Assembly: GCF_030063365.1 (NCBI RefSeq)
Contig: NZ_JASISY010000008.1
Location: 1 to 64,000 of the forward strand
Length of the DNA: 64,000 bases
Reading direction: 5' to 3'
Source of the DNA: Cryobacterium sp. PH29-G1
GTDB taxonomy: Bacteria; Actinomycetota; Actinomycetes; Actinomycetales; Microbacteriaceae
The translations under genes were made by a program, and so were the position numbers. Positions within the stretch are counted from its first letter, which is position 1. Each line of letters starts with the position of its first letter. Positions 16,863-24,978 of this stretch are shown piece by piece. Under the pieces are notes generated by a model. That model ran no database searches. It saw nothing but the letters and a program-made list of their open reading frames with translations, and had not been told where the DNA came from.

Positions 16863-18082
16863 TGACGGGCGATCAGCAGCCATCCGCTGGTCGTCGACTC
16901 AGCCGGCGGCACCTTCTTCTGGGAGGTGCCGCCGCCGGGATCGGCGCCGTCGGCGCGGTCGGTATTGACCTGGCTACCAAATCTTCTCCTCCGGCGATTG
17001 CGGAGCCGCTCAACGGCTCCAGGACCGTTCCGTTCTACGGTGTGCACCAGGCCGGAATCGACACCGTGCCGCAGAGCAACGCCACCATCATCGCGCTCGA
17101 TCTCAACGCCGGCACCGACGCACCGACCCTGCGGCGGCTCATGAAGATTCTCACGAGCGACGCCGCGCGGCTCAGCCAGGGCGAGTCAGCCCTGGCCGAC
17201 TCCGAGCCGGAGCTCGCCGTTGTTCCGGCTCGCCTCACGGTCACCTTCGGTTTCGGTCCCGGCCTCGTCGCCGCGGCCGGCGGCACCGCGCCCACCTGGC
17301 TGCGGCCCCTGCCACCGTTCGGCGTCGACCGGCTCGACCCGGCCTGGGGCGACGGTGACCTGCTGCTGCAGATCGCCGCCGACGATGCCCTCACCGTGGC
17401 GCACGCCACCCGCATGCTTCTCAAAGACAGTCGATCCTTCGCCACCGTGCGTTGGGTACAGACCGGTTTTCGGCAGGCACCCGGGTCGGTGAAGCCGGGC
17501 ACGACCATGCGCAACCTGTTCGGCCAGGTTGACGGCACCATTAATTTTGTGCCGGGCACCCCCGACTTCGAGCGCCTGGTCTGGGGCGCCGCCAACAATC
17601 CCAGTTGGCTGCACGGCGGCACGGGCTTCGTACTGCGACGCATTGCGATGGACCTCGACAAGTGGGACAAGCTCGACCGCAGCGGCCGCGAGGCATCCGT
17701 AGGGCGGACCCTCAGCAATGGCGCTCCGCTCACCGGCGTGCACGAAACAGATGCCGCCGATTTCAACGCGAAGACGGCCATTGGTTTTCCGGTCATTGCG
17801 GAGTTCTCGCACATGCGGCGAGCCCGCAGCGAGAACCCGGACGAGCGCATCCTGCGGCGCGGGTACAACTACGACGACACGCCCACCGCCGGCAGTGTCT
17901 CAAACTCGGGCCTACTGTTCGTGACTTTTCAAGCGGATGTCGACGCCCAGTTCGTTCCCATCCAGCGCCGCATCGACGAGCTCGACCTGCTGAACGTGTG
18001 GATCACACCGATCGGTTCGGCCGTCTTCGCCATTCCGCCGGGGTGCGCTGAGGGAAGCTATATCGGCGACACCTTGTTCTGA
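16862..18082 (+). CDS. Tat-exported DyP-type haem peroxidase
   Basis: A 406-residue peroxidase with a twin-arginine signal (RRLSRRHLLLGGAAAG). The distal haem motif GxxDG is present (LFGQVDGTINF), as is the region with the proximal ligand and catalytic Arg (EFSHMRRARSENP ... ILRRGYNYDD). The length and signal match EfeB-like A-type DyPs. The substrate is unknown. EfeB acts in iron or haem uptake, but no efeU or efeO is present and the gene is coupled to copC and PCu(A)C. Joint maturation or protection of a respiratory metal centre is my inference. Confidence 0.93.
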   Translation: MTGDQQPSAGRRLSRRHLLLGGAAAGIGAVGAVGIDLATKSSPPAIAEPLNGSRTVPFYGVHQAGIDTVPQSNATIIALDLNAGTDAPTLRRLMKILTSDAARLSQGESALADSEPELAVVPARLTVTFGFGPGLVAAAGGTAPTWLRPLPPFGVDRLDPAWGDGDLLLQIAADDALTVAHATRMLLKDSRSFATVRWVQTGFRQAPGSVKPGTTMRNLFGQVDGTINFVPGTPDFERLVWGAANNPSWLHGGTGFVLRRIAMDLDKWDKLDRSGREASVGRTLSNGAPLTGVHETDAADFNAKTAIGFPVIAEFSHMRRARSENPDERILRRGYNYDDTPTAGSVSNSGLLFVTFQADVDAQFVPIQRRIDELDLLNVWITPIGSAVFAIPPGCAEGSYIGDTLF

Positions 18083-18111
18083 CCCGGCGGGCAGCGGATC
18101 GCACCCTCGGA

Positions 18112-18140
18112 TTGCTATTGATAATAAGAATCAATATGGT
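18112..18140 (+). promoter_or_regulatory. Promoter with embedded Fur/Zur-like box
   Basis: TTGCTA (18112-18117) and TATGGT (18135-18140) are separated by exactly 17 bp. The spacer is an inverted repeat: TATTGAT at 18116-18122 and ATCAATA at 18130-18136. The central 15-mer TGATAATAAGAATCA matches the Fur-family 7-1-7 pattern TGATAATnATTATCA at all 7 left positions and 5 of 7 right ones. A repressor here would block the promoter of the importer operon that starts at 18194. Confidence 0.7.
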
Positions 18141-18193
18141 TAGTGACGAAGGCGGTGACCACCCGCCCGGCCACACTGAACCAGAGAGCCTGC

Positions 18194-18934
18194 ATGTCCC
18201 TAGCGTTAAGCGTGCAGAATCTCACCGTTTCCCTCGGACGGCACCGCCTGCTGCACAATCTGGGCTTCTCGATCGAGCCGGGCGAGCGGGTGGCGCTGCT
18301 CGGGGCTTCCGGTTCGGGAAAATCACTCACGGCGGCGGCTGTGCTGGGCTGCCTGGGTGCAGAATTTCGCGTGGAGGGCAGCATCAGCGTGTTCGGCACC
18401 GTCGCGGCCGTCTACCAGGATTCGGCAGCGGCCCTGAACCCGCTCGTCTCGATTGGAGCGCAGCTCGCCGTTCCCATATCCCGCCGGTGCGGGCCGGGCC
18501 GGACCGCGGCGCGACGACGGGTCGCCGAATTGCTGGACTCGGTCGGCATTGACGACCCGGAGCGCACCATGGCCGGCTACGCCGCCGAGCTCTCCGGCGG
18601 ACAACGGCAACGCGTCTGCATCGCGTTGGCTCTGGCTTGCCGGGCCCGGTTACTCATCGCCGACGAGCCGACCACAGCCCTCGACGTAGTGAACCAGGCG
18701 CGGGTACTCGAGGCGCTGCATTCCTCCGCTGTGGCGGACCGCGCCGCCATCCTGTTCATCACCCACGATCTGGCCGTGGCCGCGTCGATCTGCGACCGCG
18801 CCATCGTGCTGGAGAACGGTAAAGTCGCCGAGCGGGCCACCATGGCCGCCCTGATCGGCGACCCGCAGCATCCGTATTCGCGCGCCCTGGTCGACGCCGC
18901 GCGGCCCGCCCCCGCCGTGGCGTGGTGCCGTTGA
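18194..18934 (+). CDS. ABC transporter ATPase, dipeptide/nickel type (DppD/NikD-like)
   Basis: A 246-residue ATPase with Walker A (GASGSGKSLTAAA), Q-loop (VYQDSAAALNPL), signature (LSGGQRQR), Walker B (LLIADEP) and H-loop (ITHD). It lacks the cysteine-rich C-terminal extension of DppD and so resembles compact NikD-type ATPases. The ATG at 18194 follows AGAGAG. An in-frame GTG at 18143 would start inside the probable transcript start region. It is the first gene of the Fur/Zur-box operon and overlaps the next ATPase by 13 bp. Confidence 0.9.
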   Translation: MSLALSVQNLTVSLGRHRLLHNLGFSIEPGERVALLGASGSGKSLTAAAVLGCLGAEFRVEGSISVFGTVAAVYQDSAAALNPLVSIGAQLAVPISRRCGPGRTAARRRVAELLDSVGIDDPERTMAGYAAELSGGQRQRVCIALALACRARLLIADEPTTALDVVNQARVLEALHSSAVADRAAILFITHDLAVAASICDRAIVLENGKVAERATMAALIGDPQHPYSRALVDAARPAPAVAWCR

Positions 18935-19761
18935 CCGTCGTGCCACCGCCCCGTACCCGATCCGCGCCGCCCAGCCTCATCCTGCCGGGCTCCCTGCGCG
19001 CCACCGGCATCTCGCACAGCTACCCCGTTGGCACTCGCCGGCGTCGCAGGAGTGCCAACCCGGCCCTGACCGGCGTCACCGTCACCGTCGCTGCCGGCGA
19101 GACTGTGGGGCTCGTCGGCCGCTCCGGCTCGGGCAAATCGACGCTGCTGCGCGTTCTGCTCGCTCTGGAACGCCCAACCGCCGGCACGATCCACCTGGGC
19201 GGCGACCGCATCCAGCCCGGCAGTGCGCGCGCCCTACGATCCTTTCGTCGGCGGGTGCAGTACGTGCCACAGGATCCGGCGGCGAGCCTCGACCCCCGCA
19301 TGAGCGTCGATCGGCTGGTGCGCGAACCACTGGTCTGCCTCGACGTGGCAGGCAATCACCGGAACCTCGTGCGTACGGCTCTCGACGATGTCGGACTGCC
19401 CGCGAGCCTCGGGGCGCACCGGGTGCGGGAGCTTTCGGGCGGACAGGCCCAACGGGTCGCGATCGCCCGCGCCCTGGTGACGGCACCCCAGTTTCTGCTG
19501 GCCGACGAACCGGTCAGCGGGCTCGACCCGCCCCGCCGCAACCGGGTGCTGGATCTGCTCGCCGAACTCGCCCGCGAACGCCGGCTCGGACTCGTTTTCG
19601 TCTCGCACGACCTCCACGCGGTCGCACGCCTGTGCAACCGCAGCATCGTGCTGCACTCGGGGCAAATCGTCGAGACCGGAACCACCCTTGATCTGCTGCA
19701 CAGGCCCGGCCACCACGCCACCCGCGCGTTGGTCGAGGCCCTGCCCGTATTGCCCGCATAG
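18922..19761 (+). CDS. ABC transporter ATPase, dipeptide/nickel type (DppF/NikE-like)
   Basis: A 279-residue ATPase with Walker A (GRSGSGKSTLLRVLLALERPT), Q-loop (VPQDPAASLDPRM), signature (LSGGQAQR), Walker B (LLADEPVSGLD) and H-loop (VSHD). The N-terminus is Pro-rich, with an Arg cluster (TRRRRRSAN). It has a GTG start inside the previous gene, where a second GTG follows directly, and pairs with the preceding ATPase. Confidence 0.9.
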   Translation: MVPLTVVPPPRTRSAPPSLILPGSLRATGISHSYPVGTRRRRRSANPALTGVTVTVAAGETVGLVGRSGSGKSTLLRVLLALERPTAGTIHLGGDRIQPGSARALRSFRRRVQYVPQDPAASLDPRMSVDRLVREPLVCLDVAGNHRNLVRTALDDVGLPASLGAHRVRELSGGQAQRVAIARALVTAPQFLLADEPVSGLDPPRRNRVLDLLAELARERRLGLVFVSHDLHAVARLCNRSIVLHSGQIVETGTTLDLLHRPGHHATRALVEALPVLPA

Positions 19762-19805
19762 CCGGCCCAGCTCACAAACATTCATTCATTCCAGACAAGG
19801 AACCC

Positions 19806-21437
19806 ATGACTCCCGCGAAACACCGCACCGCCCTCGCCGGCTCCCCCGAAAGCTCCCCCGCCCGTTCCCGCACCAATTCCAGCACCAATTCCCGTGCCAA
19901 GTCCCCGGCCACCAGCGTGGCCATCGCCCTCGCCCTCGTCGTGAGCTTCGCCCTCACCGGCTGTTTCACGGGCACCTCCGGTTCAGGCGCTTCCGGTACC
20001 GACGCCTCCGGCCCGGGCGCCTCCGACCGCATCAGCCTCGCCATGCTGCAACCGCCGCGATCCGGCCTGTCGCCGCTGAGCGACGACGCGTTCAAACTGT
20101 CACGTTGGAGTACCGGCGAAACCCTCGTCGCACTCGACGCCCAGGGCGACGCCCAGCCCGCGCTCGCGACGAGCTGGCAACAAACGGATGCCCTCACCTG
20201 GCGGTTCGACCTGCGGCCCGACGTGACATTTCACGACGGCACGCTCCTCACTGCTGAGCAGGTCGCGGTCTCGCTCACGGCAGCGGCCGAGTCCACCCCG
20301 AAACCGCGCATCCTCGACGGCGTCATCCTCACGGCCACCGCTCGCGGGCCGTTGACCGTGGAGGTGCACACCGGCACCGAAGACCCCCTCATTCCGCAAC
20401 GGCTGTCCAGCCCGCAGCTCACCATTCTGGCGGCCGCCGCATACTCCGACGACGGCACCGTCAATCCGATCCAGACCGGCACCGGCCCATTCGTGCTCGC
20501 CGCCGTCGACGGTACGACCGGCGCCACGCTCAACCGTTTTGACGACTACTGGGGCTCACCAGCGGCCGCGAGCGGCATCGATGTGTCATTCGTGCCCGAT
20601 GGCACCGCGCGCGCCGCCGCCCTGCGCACCGGAACGGCCGACATCGTCGAGGCGATCCCGGTTGGACAGGTCTCCCAGATCGATGCCGAACTCGTGCACG
20701 AGGTGCCGATGCCGCGCACCAATACGCTGTATTTGAACACCGAGACCGGCCCGTTCGCCGACCCGGCCGTGCGGGCTGCTGCGCGGGTCGCGCTCGAGAA
20801 TGCGACCCTGGTCGAGCTCGTCTACGAAGGTCGCGCCGATGCGGCTGCCGGGCTGCTGGGACCGGCGCTGGACTGGGCGGCCGGTGAGCGCACCACCGCT
20901 TTCTATACCGAAATCATGGCCCGTCGCGCCGAGGCTGCGGCCGTCGACGGCGTCAGGATCACGCTCGGCACCTTCACCGACCGCGCCGAACTCCCCGAAG
21001 TGGCCGTACAACTGGAACAGCAGCTCGAGGCCGTCGGCTTCGTGGTTGACCAGGATGTGCGCGAGTACCAATACATCGAAGCAGATGCCCTGGCCGGCGC
21101 CTTCGACGCGTTCCTCCTCTCCCGCGCGACCGTGCTCGATTCCGGCGACCCGGTCGCCTACCTGTACAGCGACTTCGCCTGTTCCGGTTCTTTCAACATC
21201 GCGCAGTTCTGCGATGAGACGGTGGATGCCGCGCTCGACTCCGCCGGCGCACTTGCCGCCGGCAGCGATCGTCGCACCGCCATCATGCACGCCGAAGCCC
21301 TCATCCTCGCGAGCGACGCGGCCCTGCCCCTGCTGCACGAGCGGGTGCTGCAGGGCGAGGGTCCCGGCGTCACCGGCGTTGCGCGCGACCCCCGCGAGCG
21401 CGCCCTCATCACCAATGAAACGCGCGTCACCGACTGA
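19806..21437 (+). CDS. Dipeptide/nickel-type substrate-binding lipoprotein (SBP family 5)
   Basis: A 543-residue lipoprotein. An unusually long, Ser/Asn/Arg-rich N-terminal leader (about 35 residues) precedes the hydrophobic core and lipobox FALTGC. Family-5 features include WRFDLRPDVTFHDGTLLTAEQVAVSL, IQTGTGPFVLAAVDG and LYLNTETGPFADPAVRAAARVAL. AAGGA precedes the ATG. Members bind peptides, nickel chelates, haem or metallophores. With a Fur/Zur-like box at the operon promoter, a metal chelate is the favoured ligand here (inference). Confidence 0.9.
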   Translation: MTPAKHRTALAGSPESSPARSRTNSSTNSRAKSPATSVAIALALVVSFALTGCFTGTSGSGASGTDASGPGASDRISLAMLQPPRSGLSPLSDDAFKLSRWSTGETLVALDAQGDAQPALATSWQQTDALTWRFDLRPDVTFHDGTLLTAEQVAVSLTAAAESTPKPRILDGVILTATARGPLTVEVHTGTEDPLIPQRLSSPQLTILAAAAYSDDGTVNPIQTGTGPFVLAAVDGTTGATLNRFDDYWGSPAAASGIDVSFVPDGTARAAALRTGTADIVEAIPVGQVSQIDAELVHEVPMPRTNTLYLNTETGPFADPAVRAAARVALENATLVELVYEGRADAAAGLLGPALDWAAGERTTAFYTEIMARRAEAAAVDGVRITLGTFTDRAELPEVAVQLEQQLEAVGFVVDQDVREYQYIEADALAGAFDAFLLSRATVLDSGDPVAYLYSDFACSGSFNIAQFCDETVDAALDSAGALAAGSDRRTAIMHAEALILASDAALPLLHERVLQGEGPGVTGVARDPRERALITNETRVTD

Positions 21438-23206
21438 TGAACCGGGGGTGGGCCATCGCAGCAACCTCACGTGCGCTCGCGATCGCGGCGGTCGTGCTAC
21501 TGATCGGCATGTTGCCCTGGTTGTCGGGCCGCAGCCCGGAATACACCATTCTGCGCGCACGCTACGCCGAGCTGGAAGCCACCGCCGACAACCTGGCCGC
21601 GGTGCGCACCGAGCTCGGGCTCGACCGCGGACCGATCGTGGTGTTTCTGCACTGGGTCGGCGGCGTCTTCCGCGGCGACTTCGGCACGTCGTGGATCAGC
21701 AACCAGCCGGTACTGCCGGGCACGCTCAACGCCCTCGGCGTGTCGCTCACCCTCATGGCATTCGCCATCGTCGTGGCCGCGGTCGTGGCCGCGCTACTCT
21801 GCCTGCCCCGCCTGCGCGCCGGTCTCAGCGGTCATCGCCCGCGCGGTCCCGGAGCCATCGCGGCAGCACTGACCGCGCTGCCCGAATTTCTCCTCGCCGC
21901 CGCACTGCTCATCGTCGGCGCGGTCTGGCTGCGCTGGTTTCCGCCATACGGGTGGAGCGGAATCGACTACGCCGTGCTGCCCGCGCTGGCCCTCGGCGTT
22001 CCGGCCGGCGGCCTGATCGGGCGTCTGCTCAGCGACGCGATCACCTCCACCTACGCTGAGCGGTGGGTGCTCACCTGGACCATGGCTGATTTTCCGCGCT
22101 GGCGCATCGGCGTCGCGATTCTGCGCCGCGCGCTGCCGTCGGTGCTCAGCCAGGTCGGTCTCGTGCTCATCGGTCTCACCGGCGGCGCCGTGGCCGTGGA
22201 GCAGATCTTCGCCATTCCCGGGCTCGGCCGGGCCACCCTCGGCGCAGCCCGGTCGCAGGATATCCCGGCGCTGCAGGCCGGGATCCTCGCCCTGCTCGCC
22301 GTGGCGGTCGTCGTCGGCGGGCTGGTCGGCCTGCTCCGGTGGTTACTTCTGGGCCCGGCGCTGCGCCTCGGTGCACTGACCGTACCCGATGCGCGTGTTC
22401 CGGCCCGGCCCGGCGACCGTGTCACGCCGATCGCCGCGGCGATTTTACTCGCAACCGTGATCGCTGCCGGATTACTGCGGGACCCGTTCACGTCCCAACA
22501 CGCTCGCCTGGCCCACCCGTCATGGACGTTGCCTTTCGGAGCGGATGCCAGCGGCCGCGATTTGCTCGGCCGCATCGGCCACGGAGCGATCACCACGCTC
22601 GGGACTGCGCTCGGCGTGGTTCTGGTGTGCGTCGTGCTCGGGCTCGTCATCGGACTCTTCCCGCACGCCTCGATCGGCCCGCTCGAGGTCACGAATGCCG
22701 CGCCGCCGATCCTGGCCGGCATAGTGGTCACCGCGCTGTGGGGCCCCTCGATCACGGGAGCAGCCATCGCGGTGGCCGTGGTCAGCTGGGCGCCACTGGC
22801 CGCCCATACCGGTGCGCTCGTGCTGGAGGCGAAAGCCCAGCCGCACATCGGCATTCTGCCGGTTCTCGGCGTGGGACGGGCCCGGGTGATGCTGCGCTAT
22901 ATAGTTCCGGCCGTCGTCGGGCCGGTTTTTCGGCATGCCATGCTGCGGCTGCCCGGGGTGGCCCTCACCCTCGCCGCGCTCGGCTTTCTCGGGCTCGGCA
23001 CCGACCAGCCCACGCCGGAATGGGGCCTGATTCTCGCCGAGGGAGTCGGCTACGCGGAACGTGCTCCGTGGGTCGTGCTGGCTCCGGCCGGGGCTCTGAT
23101 GTTGGCCGCCGTGCTCGCCGTTTCGCTGGCCGGCCTGAACTGGGCCCGCTCGCCGTACCCCGCGCCGGTTCGTGCGCCGGGCGCGGGGCAGGATCGTTCT
23201 GGTTAG
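21437..23206 (+). CDS. Fused dipeptide/nickel-type ABC permease (DppB-DppC fusion)
   Basis: A 589-residue protein with two complete permease halves in one chain. Residues about 1-300 are DppB-like (RTELGLDRGPIVVFLHWVGGVFRGDFGTSW, FAIPGLGRA). Residues about 315-575 are DppC-like (LPFGADASGRDLLGRIGHGAI, VLGVGRARVMLRYIVPAV, LGFLGLGTDQPTPEWGLIL). Most systems encode these as two genes. The start overlaps the binding-protein stop. The fusion forces a 1:1 ratio of halves. There are no frameshift signs: the linker (LGALTVPDARVPARPGDR) reads through cleanly. Confidence 0.92.
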   Translation: MNRGWAIAATSRALAIAAVVLLIGMLPWLSGRSPEYTILRARYAELEATADNLAAVRTELGLDRGPIVVFLHWVGGVFRGDFGTSWISNQPVLPGTLNALGVSLTLMAFAIVVAAVVAALLCLPRLRAGLSGHRPRGPGAIAAALTALPEFLLAAALLIVGAVWLRWFPPYGWSGIDYAVLPALALGVPAGGLIGRLLSDAITSTYAERWVLTWTMADFPRWRIGVAILRRALPSVLSQVGLVLIGLTGGAVAVEQIFAIPGLGRATLGAARSQDIPALQAGILALLAVAVVVGGLVGLLRWLLLGPALRLGALTVPDARVPARPGDRVTPIAAAILLATVIAAGLLRDPFTSQHARLAHPSWTLPFGADASGRDLLGRIGHGAITTLGTALGVVLVCVVLGLVIGLFPHASIGPLEVTNAAPPILAGIVVTALWGPSITGAAIAVAVVSWAPLAAHTGALVLEAKAQPHIGILPVLGVGRARVMLRYIVPAVVGPVFRHAMLRLPGVALTLAALGFLGLGTDQPTPEWGLILAEGVGYAERAPWVVLAPAGALMLAAVLAVSLAGLNWARSPYPAPVRAPGAGQDRSG

Positions 23207-23547
23207 AGCGCTTCGCCCATCGGAAGGTTGCCCTTGCGGGAATCCAGCTTGCCGAAGTGGGTCTCGAGCAGGCTCTGCATCTTGTGCAGGGCACCGGTCA
23301 GGGCTTCCTCAACGGCGTTGGCGTTCTCGGTGACGACAACCGGCGTTCCGCCGGCGGGGCGCGCCTCGAGCGTGCACTTGATGTCATCGGCGCTGCTGCG
23401 GCCCGCGCTTCCGTCGGTGAGGTGAACCTCAACCCGGGTCAGGCGTTCGCTGTAGCGCGCGAGGGACTCTTCGACGATGGTTTCCAGTCCGCCGGCGACC
23501 CGCTCGGTGCCGTTGACGTTGCTGTCGGTGTTCACGATGACCTGCAT
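23203..23547 (-). CDS. Short HPF/RaiA-family ribosome-associated protein
   Basis: A 114-residue protein with the HPF/RaiA fold (MQVIVNTDSNVNG, LARYSERLTRVEVHLTD, IKCTLEARPAGGTPVVVTENANAVEEALTGALHKMQSLLETHFGK in pieces). It lacks the C-terminal dimerisation domain of long HPF, so ribosome silencing or a stationary-phase role by monomer binding is the family-level expectation. AAAGGAG precedes the ATG. Its 3' end overlaps the convergent permease stop by 4 bp. Confidence 0.85.
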   Translation of the reverse strand: MQVIVNTDSNVNGTERVAGGLETIVEESLARYSERLTRVEVHLTDGSAGRSSADDIKCTLEARPAGGTPVVVTENANAVEEALTGALHKMQSLLETHFGKLDSRKGNLPMGEAL

Positions 23548-23637
23548 TTTTACTCCTTTAATAGCTTATGCTTTCAGGCTACCGCTCCCCGCTCGGCCGC
23601 GTGCGCACGCCTCAACGCTCCGGCACGTCCAGACAGT

Positions 23638-24864
23638 TCAGGTCGGGAGCGAGGGACGAGACAATCCTGTAATGATGGCTCGCAGCAGCTCGGTCGTGCC
23701 TGGACCGGCCACAACAAGAAGGCGCTCGGCCAGCCCCCTGGCGGCATCGACCACGAGCGGATGGTCGAGACCGTACGTGGTCACGCCGGTGAAGACGTCG
23801 GATATCAGGTCGTCGGCCTCGGGCCAATGCACCAGCACCCGCACGGTGTCGTCGGTGTCGGTGAGCGCGGTGAGCGCGGTCGGCCGGTTGAGAAGATCGA
23901 CCAGCGCGGTGGCGGCCAGATCGAGTGCGGTGACGGCGGTGTACGGGTCATTGGCGCCGGAGGCGAGGCCGCGGACGGCGACTTCGACGAGTTGTTGCAG
24001 GGCGAAGCGCACGTCCTGAAGCGGGGTGCGGGCGGTGCCGAGCGAGAACGATGCCCGAACGCTTTTCCCGAATGCCGGCTCGTGGGTGGGTGGGGAGACT
24101 CGCACGAAGCAGTCCCCGGCAACAACGTAAGCCCCGGGCATCGCCACCACGTCGATAATGACGTCCGCGTTCTCCGCGATGCGTCTGAGCTGCGCAAGAT
24201 CCACCTGTTGCACATAGCCATCGGTCTCGGCCGTGACCGGTGCCGGGTCCGTCAGCAGGGGGTGTGACCCGCGATTGCCACGAGCATCCGCTTTGTTGGG
24301 ATAGACGTGGGCGATGGCGCGCAGCAGATCGGCCTGCACGCGGTGTTGCAGGGTGGTGATTTGCACGGAGTCGGCGATGTGGTGAATGAAGAACACCAGC
24401 ACCGCCACGTCGAGAACGCCGATGGCGACGCTGACGTAAATCGACATCGTCGGCACGAAGCCGCCCCCGGCGTCGGTCTCGGAGCGCACCGAGAGCAACA
24501 CAACGAGCGCGTATAAGAACGTGGACGTGAAAACGGCCAGCACGGTCTGATTTGCACGGTCGGCCATAAAGTTGCGCACGAGACGGGGGCCGTAGGTGGA
24601 CGACGTCGTCGCCAAGACCGAAATGGTGATCGAGAACGACGTGCCGGCCACGGTGAGCATCGAGGTGCCGATGATCGTGAGGATGCTTCGGGCGGCGGAG
24701 GCGCTGAGCGCGTCCACGAACCCGATGCGAATTCCCCCGTCGAGCAGGGCCTGGTCCAGCAAGACCAGAGCTTGCGCGAGGATGACCGCTCCGATCCCGA
24801 ACAGGGCCGGGAGAAACCAGAGCGATTCACGGGTCTGCAGCAGAAAGGAGCGCATCAGGGTCAC
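23638..24864 (-). CDS. DUF2254 family membrane protein
   Basis: A 408-residue protein with about four N-terminal membrane helices (WFLPALFGIGAVILAQALVLL; ILTIIGTSMLTVAGTSFSITISVLA; TVLAVFTSTFLYALVVLLSV; IYVSVAIGVLDVAVLVFFIHHI). A soluble region follows with the DUF2254 hallmark GLASGANDPYTAVTALD and the binding-type segment DGYVQQVDLAQL. The function of the family is unknown. The GTG at 24864 and the ATG at 24855 are both possible starts and neither has a strong ribosome site. Confidence 0.85.
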   Translation of the reverse strand: MTLMRSFLLQTRESLWFLPALFGIGAVILAQALVLLDQALLDGGIRIGFVDALSASAARSILTIIGTSMLTVAGTSFSITISVLATTSSTYGPRLVRNFMADRANQTVLAVFTSTFLYALVVLLSVRSETDAGGGFVPTMSIYVSVAIGVLDVAVLVFFIHHIADSVQITTLQHRVQADLLRAIAHVYPNKADARGNRGSHPLLTDPAPVTAETDGYVQQVDLAQLRRIAENADVIIDVVAMPGAYVVAGDCFVRVSPPTHEPAFGKSVRASFSLGTARTPLQDVRFALQQLVEVAVRGLASGANDPYTAVTALDLAATALVDLLNRPTALTALTDTDDTVRVLVHWPEADDLISDVFTGVTTYGLDHPLVVDAARGLAERLLVVAGPGTTELLRAIITGLSRPSLPT

Positions 24865-24944
24865 ATCTTCTCACGAAGTATCCGCTGGCGGACAGCAGAA
24901 TTCGGAACATGCCGGGGCGGTGTCGGTCACCCGAAGGCGACGGG

Positions 24945-24973
24945 TGAGGGAGCGGGCGGTTCCCGCTCCCTCA
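24945..24973 (-). terminator. GC-rich hairpin after the DUF11 giant gene
   Basis: TGAGGGAGCGGG at 24945-24956 pairs perfectly with 24962-24973 across a 5-nt loop, 5 bp beyond the stop of the surface-protein gene. There is no T-tract, so it is a weak or Rho-assisted terminator, or an mRNA-stabilising hairpin. Confidence 0.6.
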
Positions 24974-24978
24974 GATTC

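Noticed and set aside
16862-18082. EfeUOB ferrous-iron uptake operon
   Set aside because: The peroxidase resembles EfeB, but no efeU or efeO gene is adjacent and the neighbours are copper proteins.
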